Assembly: GCA_013407085.1 (NCBI GenBank)
Contig: JACCGJ010010488.1
Location: forward strand, 21,668 to 85,667
Length of the DNA: 64,000 nucleotides
Direction: 5' to 3'
DNA from: Atriophallophorus winterbourni
Lineage: Eukaryota > Platyhelminthes > Trematoda > Plagiorchiida > Microphallidae
Part shown: in pieces, positions 1-11,829 of the stretch
How positions within the stretch are numbered: the stretch's first letter is position 1
Layout: every line of letters begins with the position of its first letter
The notes under the pieces: model-generated
Database searches by the model: none
What the model was told of the DNA's origin: nothing
Seen by the model: only the letters and a program-made list of their open reading frames with translations
Translations under genes and position numbers: made by a program

Positions 1-1572
1 TAACGCCGCATTCCATCGGCTTTTCCAATGAAATACTAAATGAAATCTCAATAAACAATGAGTGTGTCATGCTCATACTTCTTTGTTTGAATACCGCAAA
101 GTCACCAGGAGCAGAAGGAATCACTCCATTTATCCTCAAACGATGCGCATCCCCATTGTGTGGTCCGCTCAGCACGTTATTCCAAATTTCGCTCGAAAAT
201 ATTATCGTTCCCGCGGAATGGAAATCTGGCATCATCACACCAATCTACAACGGCGGACGTTGATCTGACGCTGCGAACTATAGACCAGTTACGTTATTGC
301 CAGTAATTTCTAAAGTGCTAGAGAGTTTAGTAGCGGAAAACATCACCCATTACCTCGAAAACAATACAATGCTTGCGACTGAACAGCACGGTTTCAGGAA
401 ACAGCACTCATGTCTATCTAAACTCTTGCTCACCTTAAACGACTGGACTGAGTGTGTGGACAATGGTTACTCCATCCACGCATGCATTTCAGACATGTCG
501 AAGGCTTTCGACCGCGACAATCATAGTATTTCAATCCAGAAACTTGAATTGCACTGGATAACAGAAAAACGTCTTGCTTGGCTAGAAAACTATATACGCG
601 ACATGAGTGCCCAAATCAGAGTGGACGGCGTCTCATTGAAATCATTTAAAATTACGAGCGGAGTGCCACAGGTTTCGGTCCTCGAACCGAGTTTGTTTTT
701 GATCTACGCAAACGATATTCCCGAGCGTGTTAAATGCATGATTATGTTATTTGCAGACGATATGAAGCCTTGGAGAAACATACGTACAAATAATGACTGT
801 GAAACTTTGCAGAAAGATCTAAGCACATTGCACGATTGGTCTCTGAGAAACAAACTACCAATCAATTTCCAAAAGTGCAAAGTGTTAAACATTGGAAAGA
901 TTGTTAATTACAAATACACTCTTCGATCCTACCAAGTCGTTTGGACAACTGAAGAGAAGGATTTGGGTGTTTGGACCAGTTCAAGTGTGAAGACTACACT
1001 GCAGTGCAAAGCGACTTACAAAAAGGCGTCACAAGTATTGGCGTTATTGAGACGAATTTTCGGCAGATTCTACAATCAGTCGGTGCCCCGTATCATGAAC
1101 ACCTATCTGAGACCAGCGATGTAGTACGCTGTTCAGGCTTGGTAACCCGGGAATTAGAAAGACATCAATCTTCCGCAGCGTATTTACCACGGAACCACAA
1201 AGCTTGTACCCGGACTAGCTGCTAAACCATATGAAGAACGTTTGAGGCGTCTCAATCTTCTCAACTTTCGCTGTTTTCGACTAAGAGCTGACCTGATACT
1301 GATGTACAATATTATGCAGGTCCCTAACCATCCCTTGTCCAAACTTTCTCACACGCTCGCCACCCCGTGCCTGTCGGAAACATGAACTTACAGTGCTTAT
1401 TCCCACTTCAAGACTGAACTGTCCAAGATATTCGTATGCTGTACGTGTAAGTTTTACATGGAACACCCTCCCCTCCACTGTTTCACACTCAGCCAACCTG
1501 GATATTTTTAAAGCTAATTTGGACAAATACTTGAGAGACAACCCAAACATTGATACGATTTACACTACATGA
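1..1572 (+). pseudogene. CR1-like reverse transcriptase relic, left copy
   Basis: C-terminal two thirds of a CR1-clade ORF2 protein; the 5' part lies outside the window. In order: fingers with the TPIYNGG-like motif (about 240-255), palm motif A in KAFDRDNH (about 500-520), motif B in SGVPQ (about 657-672), catalytic FADD (about 750-762), thumb and the C-terminal region typical of CR1 (RIFGRF, then RVSFTWN near 1450), ending at TGA 1570-1572. The two catalytic aspartates are present, but the usual SGVPQGSVLGP reads SGVPQVSVLEP. A frame change near 265-297, a stop at 1123-1125 where the right copy has Glu, and a frameshift near 1145 make it inactive. Confidence 0.85.
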
Positions 1573-1690
1573 ATTTTCTGTTCATTTTTTATTGTATATA
1601 CCTCATAACTTCATTCTATGGTTATTGTTAAGCTGAATGCTTTTTAGACCATAACAACTTTGAATCACTTTGAATCACTTTGAATTAATT
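1573..1690 (+). repeat. CR1 3' UTR and TTTGAATCAC terminal repeats
   Basis: Short AT-rich 3' UTR after the ORF2 stop, with the segment GCTTTTTAGACCAT shared by other CR1 copies in the window. It ends in tandem TTTGAATCAC-type units at about 1661-1687. Short 3' terminal tandem repeats instead of poly(A) are characteristic of the CR1 clade. Confidence 0.75.
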
Positions 1691-1949
1691 ATAACCTATC
1701 CAAATCATGTCGTCCACGTATATACATTTGTACCATAAATCTTTAATCTTGATCTGTGATTTCGATACAAATTACACAGACACACAGAAATAAGATGCTG
1801 TTTTGAAATCACAATCAATATGTTCCGTGTATATCGTGTCGTTTCTGCGAAAACATGACTAAATTGAAGTGTGAGTGCACGTTCTGCGAACAAAATAGAA
1901 AATCTTCATGACCTTGCAACGTGGCAGCTCACATGTGCTTGAGTCATTT
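1691..1949. other. Spacer without gene, duplicated at 4289-4547
   Basis: No coding potential or RNA gene recognised. The same spacer is present in the right duplication unit, between the plus CR1 tail and the minus CR1 tail. Confidence 0.6.
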
Positions 1950-2410
1950 TACTCAATTCAATTCAATTCAATTTTAATGGTCTAAAAAGCATATAGCTAT
2001 ACAAAAAACCACAGAATAATATGACAACAACGAATAATATAAAAAGCAAAATGGGATCAGATTGCGTGCTGGACAGTTCAATAATCAAGTAAATATCCAA
2101 GGGCAGAAATTGTTTTCAAATGGTAGGATAACAAATGTAAGTGAATGCTGTTAAGATGTATTGTTTTATTCGATGCACGGGTTAAGGGTCAAATAGGCAT
2201 CAAGGCTTCTCTTGAACGTTTGCTAAGTTCAAAACGTAATCTGGCAGATTGTTCCATGTAAAACAAACTCGCACGGCACAAAAATGTCGTCTGCAGTTCA
2301 GGCTCGAGTGAGGGACAGTTAGAGTAAATTTGTGAGCTCTCGTATTATTCCAGCTCCGTAGATTAAATAAGCACCTCTTATATCACAGAGGATAAGCAGT
2401 CGCATCAGGC
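1950..2410 (-). pseudogene. CR1-like 3' end, second subfamily, minus strand
   Basis: Read on the minus strand this is a decayed C-terminal ORF2 end (NCRRHF, AVRVCFTWN-like residues near 2235-2305), then a 3' UTR with GCTTTTTAGACCATT and a terminal run of TTGAA units at 1951-1975. The tail differs from the TTTGAATCAC tail of the facing plus-strand element, so at least two CR1 subfamilies meet tail to tail. It is 5'-truncated, as usual for CR1 copies. Confidence 0.7.
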
Positions 2411-2423
2411 AAGAATACTAACC

Positions 2424-4170
2424 ATGATGGAGCGGAATTCAAAAGTCCCGTACCAGATCGTTAAAACTACATCAAAATTTAAGCCTGGAATCTCAGCACT
2501 ACGCACACCAAATGGTCTAACTACGACTGCGTTCGAGGCTGCCGAAGTTCATGCAGGTTACTACTGCAAAGTTTTTGGCCCCAAGGAATCAGTTCATCTA
2601 ACGCCGCATTCGATCGGCTTTTCCAATGAAATACTAAATGAAATCTCAATAAAAAAGAGTGTGTCATGCTCAGACTTCTTCGTTTGAATACCGCAAAGTC
2701 ACCAGGAACAGAAGGAATCACTGCTTTCAAACCCCTAAACGATGCGCATCCTCATTGTGTGGTCCGCTCAGCACGTTATTTCAAATTTCGCTCGGAAATA
2801 TTATCGTTCCCGCGGAATGGAAATCTGGCATCATCACAACAATCTACAAGGGCGGGAGTCGATCTGACGCTGCGAACTATAGACCAGTTACGTTGTTGCC
2901 AGTAATTTATAAAGTGCTAGAGAGTTTAGTAGCGGAAAACATCACCCATCACCTCGAAAACAATACAATGCTTGCGACTGAACAGCACGGTTTCAGGAAA
3001 CAGCACTCATGTCTATCTAAACTCTTGCTCACCTTAAACGACTGGACTGAGTGTACGGACAATGGTTACTCCATCCACGCATGCTTTTTAGACATGTCAA
3101 ATGCTTTCGACCGCGACAATCATAGTATTTCAATCCAGAAACTTGAATTGCACCGGATAACAGAAAAACTTCTTACTTGGCTAGAAAACTATATACTCGA
3201 CAGGACTGCCCAAATCACAGTGGACGGCGCCTTATCGAAATCATTTAAAATTACGAGCGGAGTGCCCCAGGTTTCGGTCCTCGAACCAAATTTGTTTTTG
3301 ATCTACGCAAACGATATTCCCGAGCGTGTTAAATGCAAGATTATGTTATTTGCAGACGATATAAAGCTTTGGAGAAACATACGTACAGATGATGACTGTG
3401 AAACTTTGCACAAGGATCTAAAAACATTGCACGTTTGGTCTCTGAGAAACGAACTACCGATCAACTTCCAAAAGTGCAAAGTGTTGGACATTGGAAAGAC
3501 TGTTAATTAAAACTACACTCTTGGATTCCACGAACTTGTCTGGACAACTGAAGGGAAGGGTTTGGGTGTTTGGACCAGTTCAAGTCTGAAGACTACACTG
3601 CAGTGAAAAGCGGCTTATAAAAAGGCGTCACACGTATTGGCGTTATTGAGACGAATTTTCGGCAGATTCTCCAATCAGTCGGTGCCCCGTATCATGAACA
3701 CCTATCTGAGACCAGCGATGGAGTACGCTGTTCAGGCTTGGTCACCCTGGATTCAGAAAGACATCAATCTTCTGCAGCGTATTTACCACCGAACCACAAA
3801 GCTTGTACCCGGACTAGCTGCTAAACCATATGAAGAACGTTTGAGGAGTCTCAATCTTCTCGACTTTCGCTGTCGTTGACTAAGAGGTGACCTGATACTG
3901 ATGTAGAATATTATGCACGTCCCTAACCATCCCTTGTCCAAACTTTTCACACGCTCGCCACCCCGTGCCAGTCGGAAACATGAACTTACAGTGCTTATTC
4001 CCACTTCAAGACTGAACTGTCCAAGATATTCGTATGCTGTACGTGTAAGTTTTACATGGAACACCCTTCCCTCCACTGTTACACACTTAGCCAACCTGGA
4101 TATTTTTAAAGTTAATTTGGACAAATACTTGAGAGACAACCCAAACATTGATACGATTTACACTACATGA
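2424..4170 (+). pseudogene. CR1-like reverse transcriptase relic, right copy
   Basis: Longer version of the relic at 1-1572; it adds the linker before the RT domain (2424-2687: IVKTTSKFKPGIS then TAFEAAEVHAGYY-like residues). The RT core is open from 2659 to 3510 in one frame, with KAFDRDNH-like motif A (reading NAFDRDNH), SGVPQ near 3255 and FADD near 3350-3362. Stops at 3508-3510 and in the 3600s, and frame changes near 3880-3912, break the C-terminal half, which ends at TGA 4168-4170. The catalytic residues survive, but the protein cannot be made as one chain. Confidence 0.85.
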
Positions 4171-4290
4171 ATTTTCTGTTCATTTTTTATTGTATATACC
4201 TCATAACTTCATTCTATGGTTATTGTTAACCTAAATGCTTTTTAGACCATTACAACTTTGAATCACTTTGAATCACTTTGAATTAATTAT
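4171..4290 (+). repeat. CR1 3' UTR and terminal repeats, right copy
   Basis: Counterpart of 1573-1690 at offset 2598, with the same TTTGAATCAC units at about 4258-4285. Confidence 0.75.
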
Positions 4291-4547
4291 AACCTATCCA
4301 AATCATGTCGTCCACGTATATACATTTGTACCATAAATCTTTAATCTTGATCTGTGATTTCGATACAAATTACACAGACACACAGAAATAAGATGCTGTT
4401 TTGAAAGCACAATCAATATGTTCCGTGTATATCGTGTCGTTTCTGCGAAAACATGACTAAATTGAAGTGCGAGTGCACGTTCTATGAAAAAAAAGAAAAT
4501 CTTCTTGACCTTGCACCGTTGCAATTCTAAATGTGCTTGAGTCATTT

Positions 4548-4921
4548 TACTCAATTCAATTCAATTCAATTTTAATGGTCTAAAAAGCATATAGCTTTAC
4601 AAAAATCCACAGAATAATATGACAACAACGAATAATATAACAAGCAAAAATGGGATTAGATTGCTTACTGGGCAGTTCAAGAATCAAGTGAATATCCAAG
4701 GGCAGAAATTGTTTTTGATTGGTGGGATAACAATTGTAGGTGTATGGTGTTAGGATGTATAGTTTTCTTCGATGCACGGGTTCAGGGTCAAATAGGCATC
4801 AAGGCTTCTCTCGAAAGTTCGCTGGTTGGTGCGTTCACAACATTATCTGGCAGATCGTTCCAAGTAAAACAAACTCGCACGGCGAAAAATGTCGTCTGCA
4901 GTTTAGTCTCGAGTGAGGAAC
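4548..4921 (-). pseudogene. CR1-like 3' end, second subfamily, right copy
   Basis: Counterpart of 1950-2321, minus strand, with the TTGAA tail at 4549-4573. Similarity to the left copy stops at about 4920, where gypsy integrase sequence begins, which dates the gypsy junction after the duplication or marks its breakpoint. Confidence 0.7.
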
Positions 4922-5511
4922 AGTTATTCCAAAACCTCACAAGGCTGATGGGAACGAATCAACTTCGAACGACAGCTTATCACCCAGCAGCTAATAGGAT
5001 GGTTGAACGGAAGCACGGACATTTAAAGGCATACCTGATGGCTCAACCAGACCCAGACAACTAGACTGAACACATATGGCTGGTTCTACTGAGCATGCGG
5101 AACTCGTTCAAACTAGATCTGGGATGCTCGTTAGCAAGTAAGTCTACGGTACTACTCTAAGTCTTCCAGCGTACCTCGTACACGATCGGATTGTAACCAA
5201 TGCATCGATACCATCGATTTTATAAACCGTTCACTTGCAGCTATGCAGTCTATACAACCTAAACCAACGCGACAACACAGCAACATAAACATACATCCCG
5301 GTAGAGTTATCTACCTGCTCCCATGTGTTCAGTACGTAACCCACTGGAACCTACATACGACGGTCCTTTCGATGTCCTCAAAAGTCATCCAAAGCATTTC
5401 ACCGTTGACATCAAAGGTAAAAAGGAAACAATAGACATCGATAGAATAAAACCAGCTTTCGTTGTAAAAGGGTTTTGTGGAGATGGGTTTACTTACAAAT
5501 TTAAAATTTAA
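4922..5511 (+). pseudogene. Ty3/gypsy integrase fragment
   Basis: Translation around 4950-5010 gives the end of an integrase core: TTAYHPAANRMVER then LKAYLM, the region that carries the last catalytic acidic residue in gypsy integrases. Several stops follow. At 5330-5470 the C-terminal part resumes with YDGPFDVLK, FTVDIKGK and IDIDRIKPAFV, the small beta-barrel typical of gypsy integrase ends. No protease, RT or RNase H precedes it, so the element is 5'-truncated at the 4.92-kb junction. Confidence 0.8.
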
Positions 5512-5879
5512 CAAGCCAGCAAGACATCGACAAAAATAAGACCGAAGTTGAACGTAAAACAATTGCAGATCGATACGTTCAATTTCCTGATAGATTAACA
5601 TTCTCATAAATTAAACGAACAAAATCTGGCCCACTTCTCTTTTCCTGAACAGGGTATGGTGAGGACGAACTCACTCTGGAATGAGAAGACCTAACTTACA
5701 GTAAAAAATACACTCAGATAACATTGGAATGACTGGTAGTGATGAGCTATTTCCAATTATCCGCCCCTGGACTCTGGATAATGAGTTTTACGTTTGTGCT
5801 TAGAACGGGTGCTATCTATTTTTGGGCCTCCGCGTCGCCTTTTTAATCCCATCGATCGGCACCCCGTGTTCTAAGCACT

Positions 5880-6060
5880 GGTGGGGGCGGTGTAGCAGAC
5901 CAGTGTCTCTACACATTCATCATTGTACACTTCTATTTACACCATTTTTCGCAAACATGCGATTCAAAAGTCTTTCGGCATCACAAGGAACATTGATTTA
6001 CCTTCGTCACACAGCCAGTGACATCGACCAGTAATAAAATCCTATGGCGCGACACATAGA
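5880..6060 (+). mobile_element. Possible polypurine tract and start of a gypsy 3' LTR
   Basis: A G-rich run, GGTGGGGGCGG, ends at 5890 and is followed directly by TGTAGCAGAC at 5891. That is the expected order of polypurine tract then LTR beginning with TG, about 380 bp beyond the integrase end. Possible polyadenylation signals AATAAA lie near 6035 and 6060. I could not place the LTR end or find a second LTR, so this is tentative. Confidence 0.35.
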
Positions 6061-6679
6061 AATAAATGGATACTAAGAGTAACAGACAAAAGGATATCGG
6101 AGACGAAAACATCCCCAGGCAGCAAACAACAGTAATGCTCTTTTCTCTATTCCATTTTCTCCTTTTTCTTCGAACCTGATTGTACTACATAACACCGTAA
6201 CTCCAGAAAAGATAAGATTCAAAGTACGAGCGTTGTCATGTAAGTCAAGACAAGGGGGTTCATAATTAAAAGCCGTCGCTATAACGCAGTCGCCAGAAAA
6301 CACCACTCGGACCCAACCAAAAATATTCAACGTGGCTGCCACACAATAGACACGGTTACCATGGCACTGGTAAGTTAACAGAAGGGGTTCTGACGATCCT
6401 ACCCTGATTTTAGTTTACCGTGCAAATCATCCTATACTCCTGAACCAAACTGAACGCACGCGTGAAAGTTTGAGTAAACTGCGGAATATTCGACTGATTT
6501 TACGACTGTTCGAAAGAGCTCGAACATCTACTTCGCTTGTCACCATACTAAACTAGGCACGATTTTTCACTCACCTAGTTCGTTTCATCCGCTACGAAAC
6601 CCGTCTACACATCATACCGACCTACACGAACACACCCACTTACCCGAACAATCGATCGATAATTTTTCGCTCCGGTGAC
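6061..6679. other. No gene; rest of possible LTR and CR1 5' leader
   Basis: No supported coding sequence. The right part, up to the ATG at 6680, is the likely 5' UTR of the CR1 element that follows; the left part may belong to the gypsy LTR. Confidence 0.4.
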
Positions 6680-8008
6680 ATGACCTCACAAACGAAGCCC
6701 ATTGACAGCGGTCACGTGTGCAAACTTTGTCGAAAGGCCGTAAGCCGCAAAGCCCGACAGGCTAATTGTTTTGTTTGTCGTGAGAAGTTCGTATGAAGTG
6801 CGATGCTACTTTGACCGTCGATGCCCTTACTGTTATCAATGCAGACGAAATTCCAGGAGTTTGCTAAATCTGTCAGACATGCAGATCTCAATCGAGTAAT
6901 TTTACGAAGACAACTGTGAGCACACAGACCGACGCGGATACGGAAATTTTATGTTTAGAGAGTAGTGTACAAAGAATCGAAGGTCTGCTAAACGAGCTAC
7001 TGATTGGTAAACTCGGATCTAGAGCAGATTGTGAAAATCATGTCTCTTCCCCGGTAATAGAAAGGCAGCAAACCGAAAAAGATGATGATCAACCTGTACA
7101 CAAGCGCCCACAAAATTCGAAACACTTTTCTGACTCGTACTCCTCTGTCACTAAAACGGTTACAACGACCCAGGTGCTTGCTCATCGGGAGGTTCCGCTG
7201 AAACAATCGGTTTTAACACCCAATGTTGCCGCCCCAAAGATAGCAAAAAATCTCTCTGTAATCTGTACTAACATACAGGAGTCTAGCGAGACACCTCTGG
7301 CGAATAGACAACAATACAACCTAGAACAATGTTCCAAACGTTTTACGTCGATCGGGTTGGAAACGATAAAACCTTCAGCTGTTACACGTTTGGTTCGCCA
7401 CCAAAGCTCCCCACACTCCGGCGACGCGCGGCTACTAAAAGCAACACTAAATAGTGAGAGGGATATGGCGATTACTCTTTTGAATTCTTACATGTTACGT
7501 GACATACCCACGTGCAATACTCGAATATACGCCGATATACCCTGGTGGGAACGAAAAGGAGTCGGAGACGTTCGTTAGAAAATCAATGAGCGCAGTCTGA
7601 TCCTTCTAGGCGTTCCAGAGGCTACCAGTACAACAGAGGTTGCGAAACAACAACAACACGACTATAAACAGTGGTTATGCGTTGCAGAAGCGATTGGAGC
7701 ACGCGAAAGTGTTGTTGCAAATACCTTCAGGGTACCGAGGTCTTCAAACTACAAGGGCGATGGACCATCCCCTTTAAAACTCACTTTCCTAACTTCTGCA
7801 ATGACAGCCTTTGTCGGACACAATTGGGAAATATACAGAAAAAAATATACTAAATGAGCTCAGACTCAATATACCGAAGGTTGCCTCCAAAATACAAGCT
7901 GCAGCAACGCCGTGCAAAGACACGGACAGACTGAACTCGGAAGTTGTTTCAAAAAACTGCAATGGTCCGTCTCTCAGGGGGTCGAACATACAAACATCAT
8001 CCGAGTAG
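6680..8008 (+). pseudogene. CR1 ORF1: PHD-like finger plus two RRM-like parts
   Basis: First ORF of a near full-length CR1 element. It starts at ATG 6680 with a Cys-rich module CKLC, 12 residues, CFVC, then after a stop/frame change at 6794 a Cys near 6802 and a C-x2-C pair near 6872-6881. This is the C4HC3 layout of a PHD finger, with the His position lost. PHD fingers are known in ORF1 of CR1 elements. Then come an acidic linker and two related segments: one around LSVICTNIQES (7252-7285) and one around RSLILLGVPEA (7595-7625), resembling the RRM-like repeats of CR1 ORF1. Frameshifts near 6794, 7578 and 7810 inactivate it. Confidence 0.75.
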
Positions 8009-8039
8009 GCTCGCTACACACGAAAACCACTGTTATATG

Positions 8040-10768
8040 CCTATAGACAAATGCACAGTGCTTGTGGAACAAAATCGCCGAATTATCCCATTTTAACGCT
8101 CAGTTTTCTGCTGACATCATTGCTATTACCGAAACATGGTATTACGACCAGGTGAACGATTGGGAGCTGGCACTTCACAACTTGATCCTACTTCGACGAG
8201 ACCGTTCAAGATCAGGTGGTAGAGTTGCTTTGTACTATAACGAGCGTCTTCAATGCACAGCTGTACCTGACACAAGGTTTGAGCTAGAGGACACCATGTG
8301 GTGTAGCCTTCGCTTGGAAACTGGAGAGAACTGTATACTTGGTGTGATCTACCGCTCGCTCAACTCTTTCGATGCCCACAATGAAACATTGTTACAAATG
8401 ATGCGCAACGCTGGAAACCTTAGAGGATGCTAATTGTTAATAATGGGAGATATTAACCTCCCACATCTCTACTTTGAAAGTGTGCATACTCAGCAATCCC
8501 TTGAGTACAAATTCAGTGAGATTATCACTTTCACTCCCCTATACAACCATGTCCGTTCATTCACTCGACAAAGGGGCCTCAATGAATCATCAATTTTAGA
8601 TCTGGTTTTAACCTCCGAAAAAACAGCAGTGGATACAGTGCAGTATCATAGTCCTTTGGGGCTAAGTGACCATCTTGTGTTGTCCTTCGAATTCGTGTGC
8701 TACGTCAGAAGGGCGTCGGGCGACGTTAAGTTCATCAGGAGAGTCGATTACTCCGGCTTTCGCGGTGCCATTACGATTATGGAGGAAAAACATATCGATC
8801 TTACGAATGCAGATACTCATTGTTCTAGTCTGTTAAGATATATCGCTAAAAAACTAGACGAAAATTCTACCTGTGTTCCCAAAAGAAAATCAAGAACATT
8901 TTGCTTCAAACTCCGAAGCCGCACTCTGAAGTGGATAGGCATGCGAAATTCCGCATGAGCTGCACACAACATAACACGAACAGACGCATCTTGGGATCAC
9001 TTTCGTAGTTTTCGTAACAAGATGACGTCCTTAATTCGAGAAGACAAGCAATATCACCATTTTAAGCTGATCTACCAGATGGAACGACATCCTAATTTGC
9101 TGTACACCATCAAAACACCGCGACCAAGGTTAGGCCAGGTGTATTTCCTATCCAGACAGAGAACGGACTGACTGTTAATGTCAAGGATACAGCTGATGCC
9201 CTAATATCATTTTATGCGCAAGTATTTTGTCCAAAGAACGTGTCAACGCTGACGTCTTTGCTGCAACCACTACAGGTCGAATGCCTTAGCAACATCGAGG
9301 TAAATCCTACGGTTGTGTGAAAGCATTTACGCGGGCTGATCGTCCGCAAATTACGAGAAGAGGATGAAATAACACCCGCTGTTCTGAAGTCATGCGAGGT
9401 GGAGCTTTGTGGCCCACTAGGTGGTCTATTCAGGCACGCATTGAATACGGGAACCGTACCAACTCAATGGAAAACCGGTGTTATCACACCAATCTACAAA
9501 GGGGGCAGTCGTTCTGATCCGGCGAATAACCGTCCCGTGAGGCTTCTTTCAGCTGTTTCTAAAATTTTGAAACGCTTGGTGTGTGAACGACTTGTTGAAA
9601 ATCTCGAGAACCATCAGTTAATAACTTCCTCACGACTCTAAATGACTGGACGCAAGCACTAGACCAAGGGGGTTCCGTTCATGCCGGATACTTAGATATA
9701 TCTGAAGCATTCGACAGAGTGAATCACTCCCTACTGCTTCAGAAGCTGCAGAATTTTGGCGTCACCGGAAACCTACTAACATGGTTCACAAGTTACCTGT
9801 CTGGACGCAAAGTAAAAGTCAGAATAGATGGTGAAACTTCTCCAACAATTGGAGCCACGAGCGGAGTCCCTTAAGGTTCGGTTCTCGGTCCGATAATTTT
9901 TCTCATATTTATAAACGATCTACCAAACTTACTAGCATGTAAGCTTGTTTTATTTGCAGACTATGTAAAAATCTGGACAAGGGTCAACTCTATCGAGGAC
10001 TGTCAAGTTTTGCAAGGAGATTTGAATAAGCTGCACCAGTGGTCAATCCAAAACAAACTGCCATTTAATTTCCGCATGTGCAAAATGTTACAAGTCGGAA
10101 AACCCTTTCCCTTTCCCTATACACTTAGCAGCCACCTGCTTGAATGGAGTACATCACAAAAAGATCTCGGATTCTTGGTGTCTGGCACTTTGAAGAACAG
10201 CCTACAGTGCGAAGCCGTCTACAAGCATGCGTGCAGCTTGCTAGGTTTGATGAAACGCATTTTCGGACGTTTCTTACCACACTCACTCGCGAAATTACTG
10301 AACACTTACATGCATTCTGTCGTTGCCTACGCTGTACAAGCTTGGACGCCATGGATGGAAAAAAACATCTCGCTCCTCGAACGAATTTATCACAAGGCAA
10401 CTAAAATGGTTACCGGGCTGAATAATTTACCCTTCGAGCAGCGACTGACCAGACTTGGACTGTGCGCCCTCGAGCGCAGATGTATGCTACACGAACTCAC
10501 TCTGACATATCGAATCATCTACGCGAAATCCCACCCTCTCAAACACCTCTTCAAGTTTCGTTCCGTTGTCCCCACACGCAGCCATTCTTTGACCCTTCAA
10601 ATCCCACACTCACGATTGAATTGTCGTCGTCACTTCTTCGCTGTTCGTGTAAGCTTCTTGTGGAATAGCTTACCGACAGATATTGTTACCTCAGCGAACG
10701 AGCACATATATAAACGAAGGTTACGAAACCTTATGTTGAGAACTACTGCGTTGGCCCCTACCTATTGA
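8040..10768 (+). pseudogene. CR1 ORF2: endonuclease plus reverse transcriptase
   Basis: The AP-type endonuclease at about 8062-8958 shows IIAITETW, VIYRSLNS, MGDINLP and SDHLVLSF, the expected catalytic blocks; a TAA at 8431-8433 interrupts it in frame. The RT follows from about 9011 after several frame changes, with TPIYKGGSRSD (9490-9520) and SEAFDRVNH (about 9700-9725). The segment that normally carries QHGFR is deleted near 9625. Motif B reads SGVP-stop-GSVLGP (TAA near 9872). The catalytic box reads FADY instead of FADD at about 9952-9963, losing the second metal-binding Asp. From 10010 the thumb and C-terminal region are open to the stop near 10768. The element is dead. Confidence 0.85.
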
Positions 10769-10945
10769 TGTCTATATTATTTTAACGCACGGAACTACCG
10801 TCTGTCCAAAGATTCTTTTCCCTCAGCCTGTGTTGCCATTGAGAATTATTTTTGCTCCACCCATGGAGAACATGGATATGATCATACACGTAATCGAATT
10901 TTTTTATTTTTCATATTTTTCATCTAGAATCTTGAATCATGATTC
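10769..10945 (+). repeat. CR1 3' UTR
   Basis: AT-rich end of the element at 6680-10768, finishing near a TCTTGAATC-type terminal unit at about 10930. The same kind of unit ends the minus-strand CR1 at 15856. Confidence 0.5.
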
Positions 10946-11339
10946 TCAAGTTAAAGCAGTAGAACCTAGCGGCAGCAAGCGCCAACAGGATTTGAACTCA
11001 AAATCTGAAGTGCACTACTGGTACCGTTACTTTGATCAACGTTTAGGGTCCAAAGATCTCTGTCGCCTGCTGAAGTAGACGCATTTTATCATATGCCGAA
11101 AGCAGTCGTTAAATGTGTGCCACTGAAAACATTCAATTTCGATTCCAGAGTTTGTGCAGATTACGAGTGTTTGAAAAATCTGTTTTGGAAGGTTCGTAGT
11201 AAGTGAAACCAATGAAATTTGGACAATGCCTTCTGAACTGTGCACGCAGTTCGGTCTTTGTGCAAGTAACACTTTACTTCAAACAAAACCACATCAGATA
11301 CTCGCTTCAAGCATGAACATCAGCTTGATATTATCCTTG
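10946..11339. other. No gene seen
   Basis: Unclassified sequence between the CR1 3' end and an RTE fragment. No splice-bounded exon or RNA gene recognised. Confidence 0.4.
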
Positions 11340-11640
11340 TTAGTCGCTCTTGACCGCTCACATTGGAGGCATTGTTTCACCCGTCGTATGCAATCTGGAG
11401 ATGAGCACATACGCTCTTGTCTGCTGAAAGCAGATCACATCGCCGGCGTGAAACTAATGCAATACAACCGAGTTCTGACTATCGTTGCCAGTGCTGCGAG
11501 AGATATTGTTCTTCCCTAATAGGACTGTTTATTCATTCCAAAAGCGGTAGAAAATGAACATTCGTGCAATTGAAATGTACATCGATGGAAGGCATCGACC
11601 GAAATGGGCCAATAACAACTCCTCTTCACATTATATGAAA
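11340..11640 (+). pseudogene. RTE-like 3' end fragment
   Basis: Extreme C-terminus and 3' UTR of an RTE-clade element. LVALDRSHWRHC (11340-11375) matches the DRSxWR region at the end of RTE proteins, and AADHIAGV-like residues match the LLNADHVAGV of the longer relic at 57.5 kb. The 3' UTR includes GGACTGTTTATTCATTC near 11522, a segment repeated at other RTE ends in the window. Everything upstream is missing (5' truncation). Confidence 0.65.
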
Positions 11641-11829
11641 CCGCAGACGCAACACTGACTATTCATTGTTTTGTGTAGAACGGAAGCTTTAAAAGACGAG
11701 ATTCCATCGCGCCAAATGTAAAATCAAGTCGAGGATCAACGTCAGTCGGTTGTGGGAACCAAATCTTGTTGTGCGATTGGAACAAGCTTTTTAATTTGAA
11801 TTCATCATAATACGTTAACCAGATTCAGC

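Larger units (their letters stand above)
1..4919. repeat. 2.6-kb tandem segmental duplication
   Basis: Bases 1-2321 and 2599-4919 align at a constant offset of 2598. The aligned part includes the CR1 relic, its 3' tail, a spacer of about 260 bp and the opposing minus-strand CR1 3' end, so the whole composite was duplicated, not one element inserted twice. Copies differ by scattered substitutions and small indels. The right copy is interrupted at about 4922 by gypsy sequence; the left copy continues to about 2410 and then meets the upstream part of the second CR1 relic. Confidence 0.85.

Noticed and set aside
6073..6342. Minus-strand ORF of 89 codons
   Set aside because: No motif, lies in possible LTR/leader sequence, composition not coding-like.
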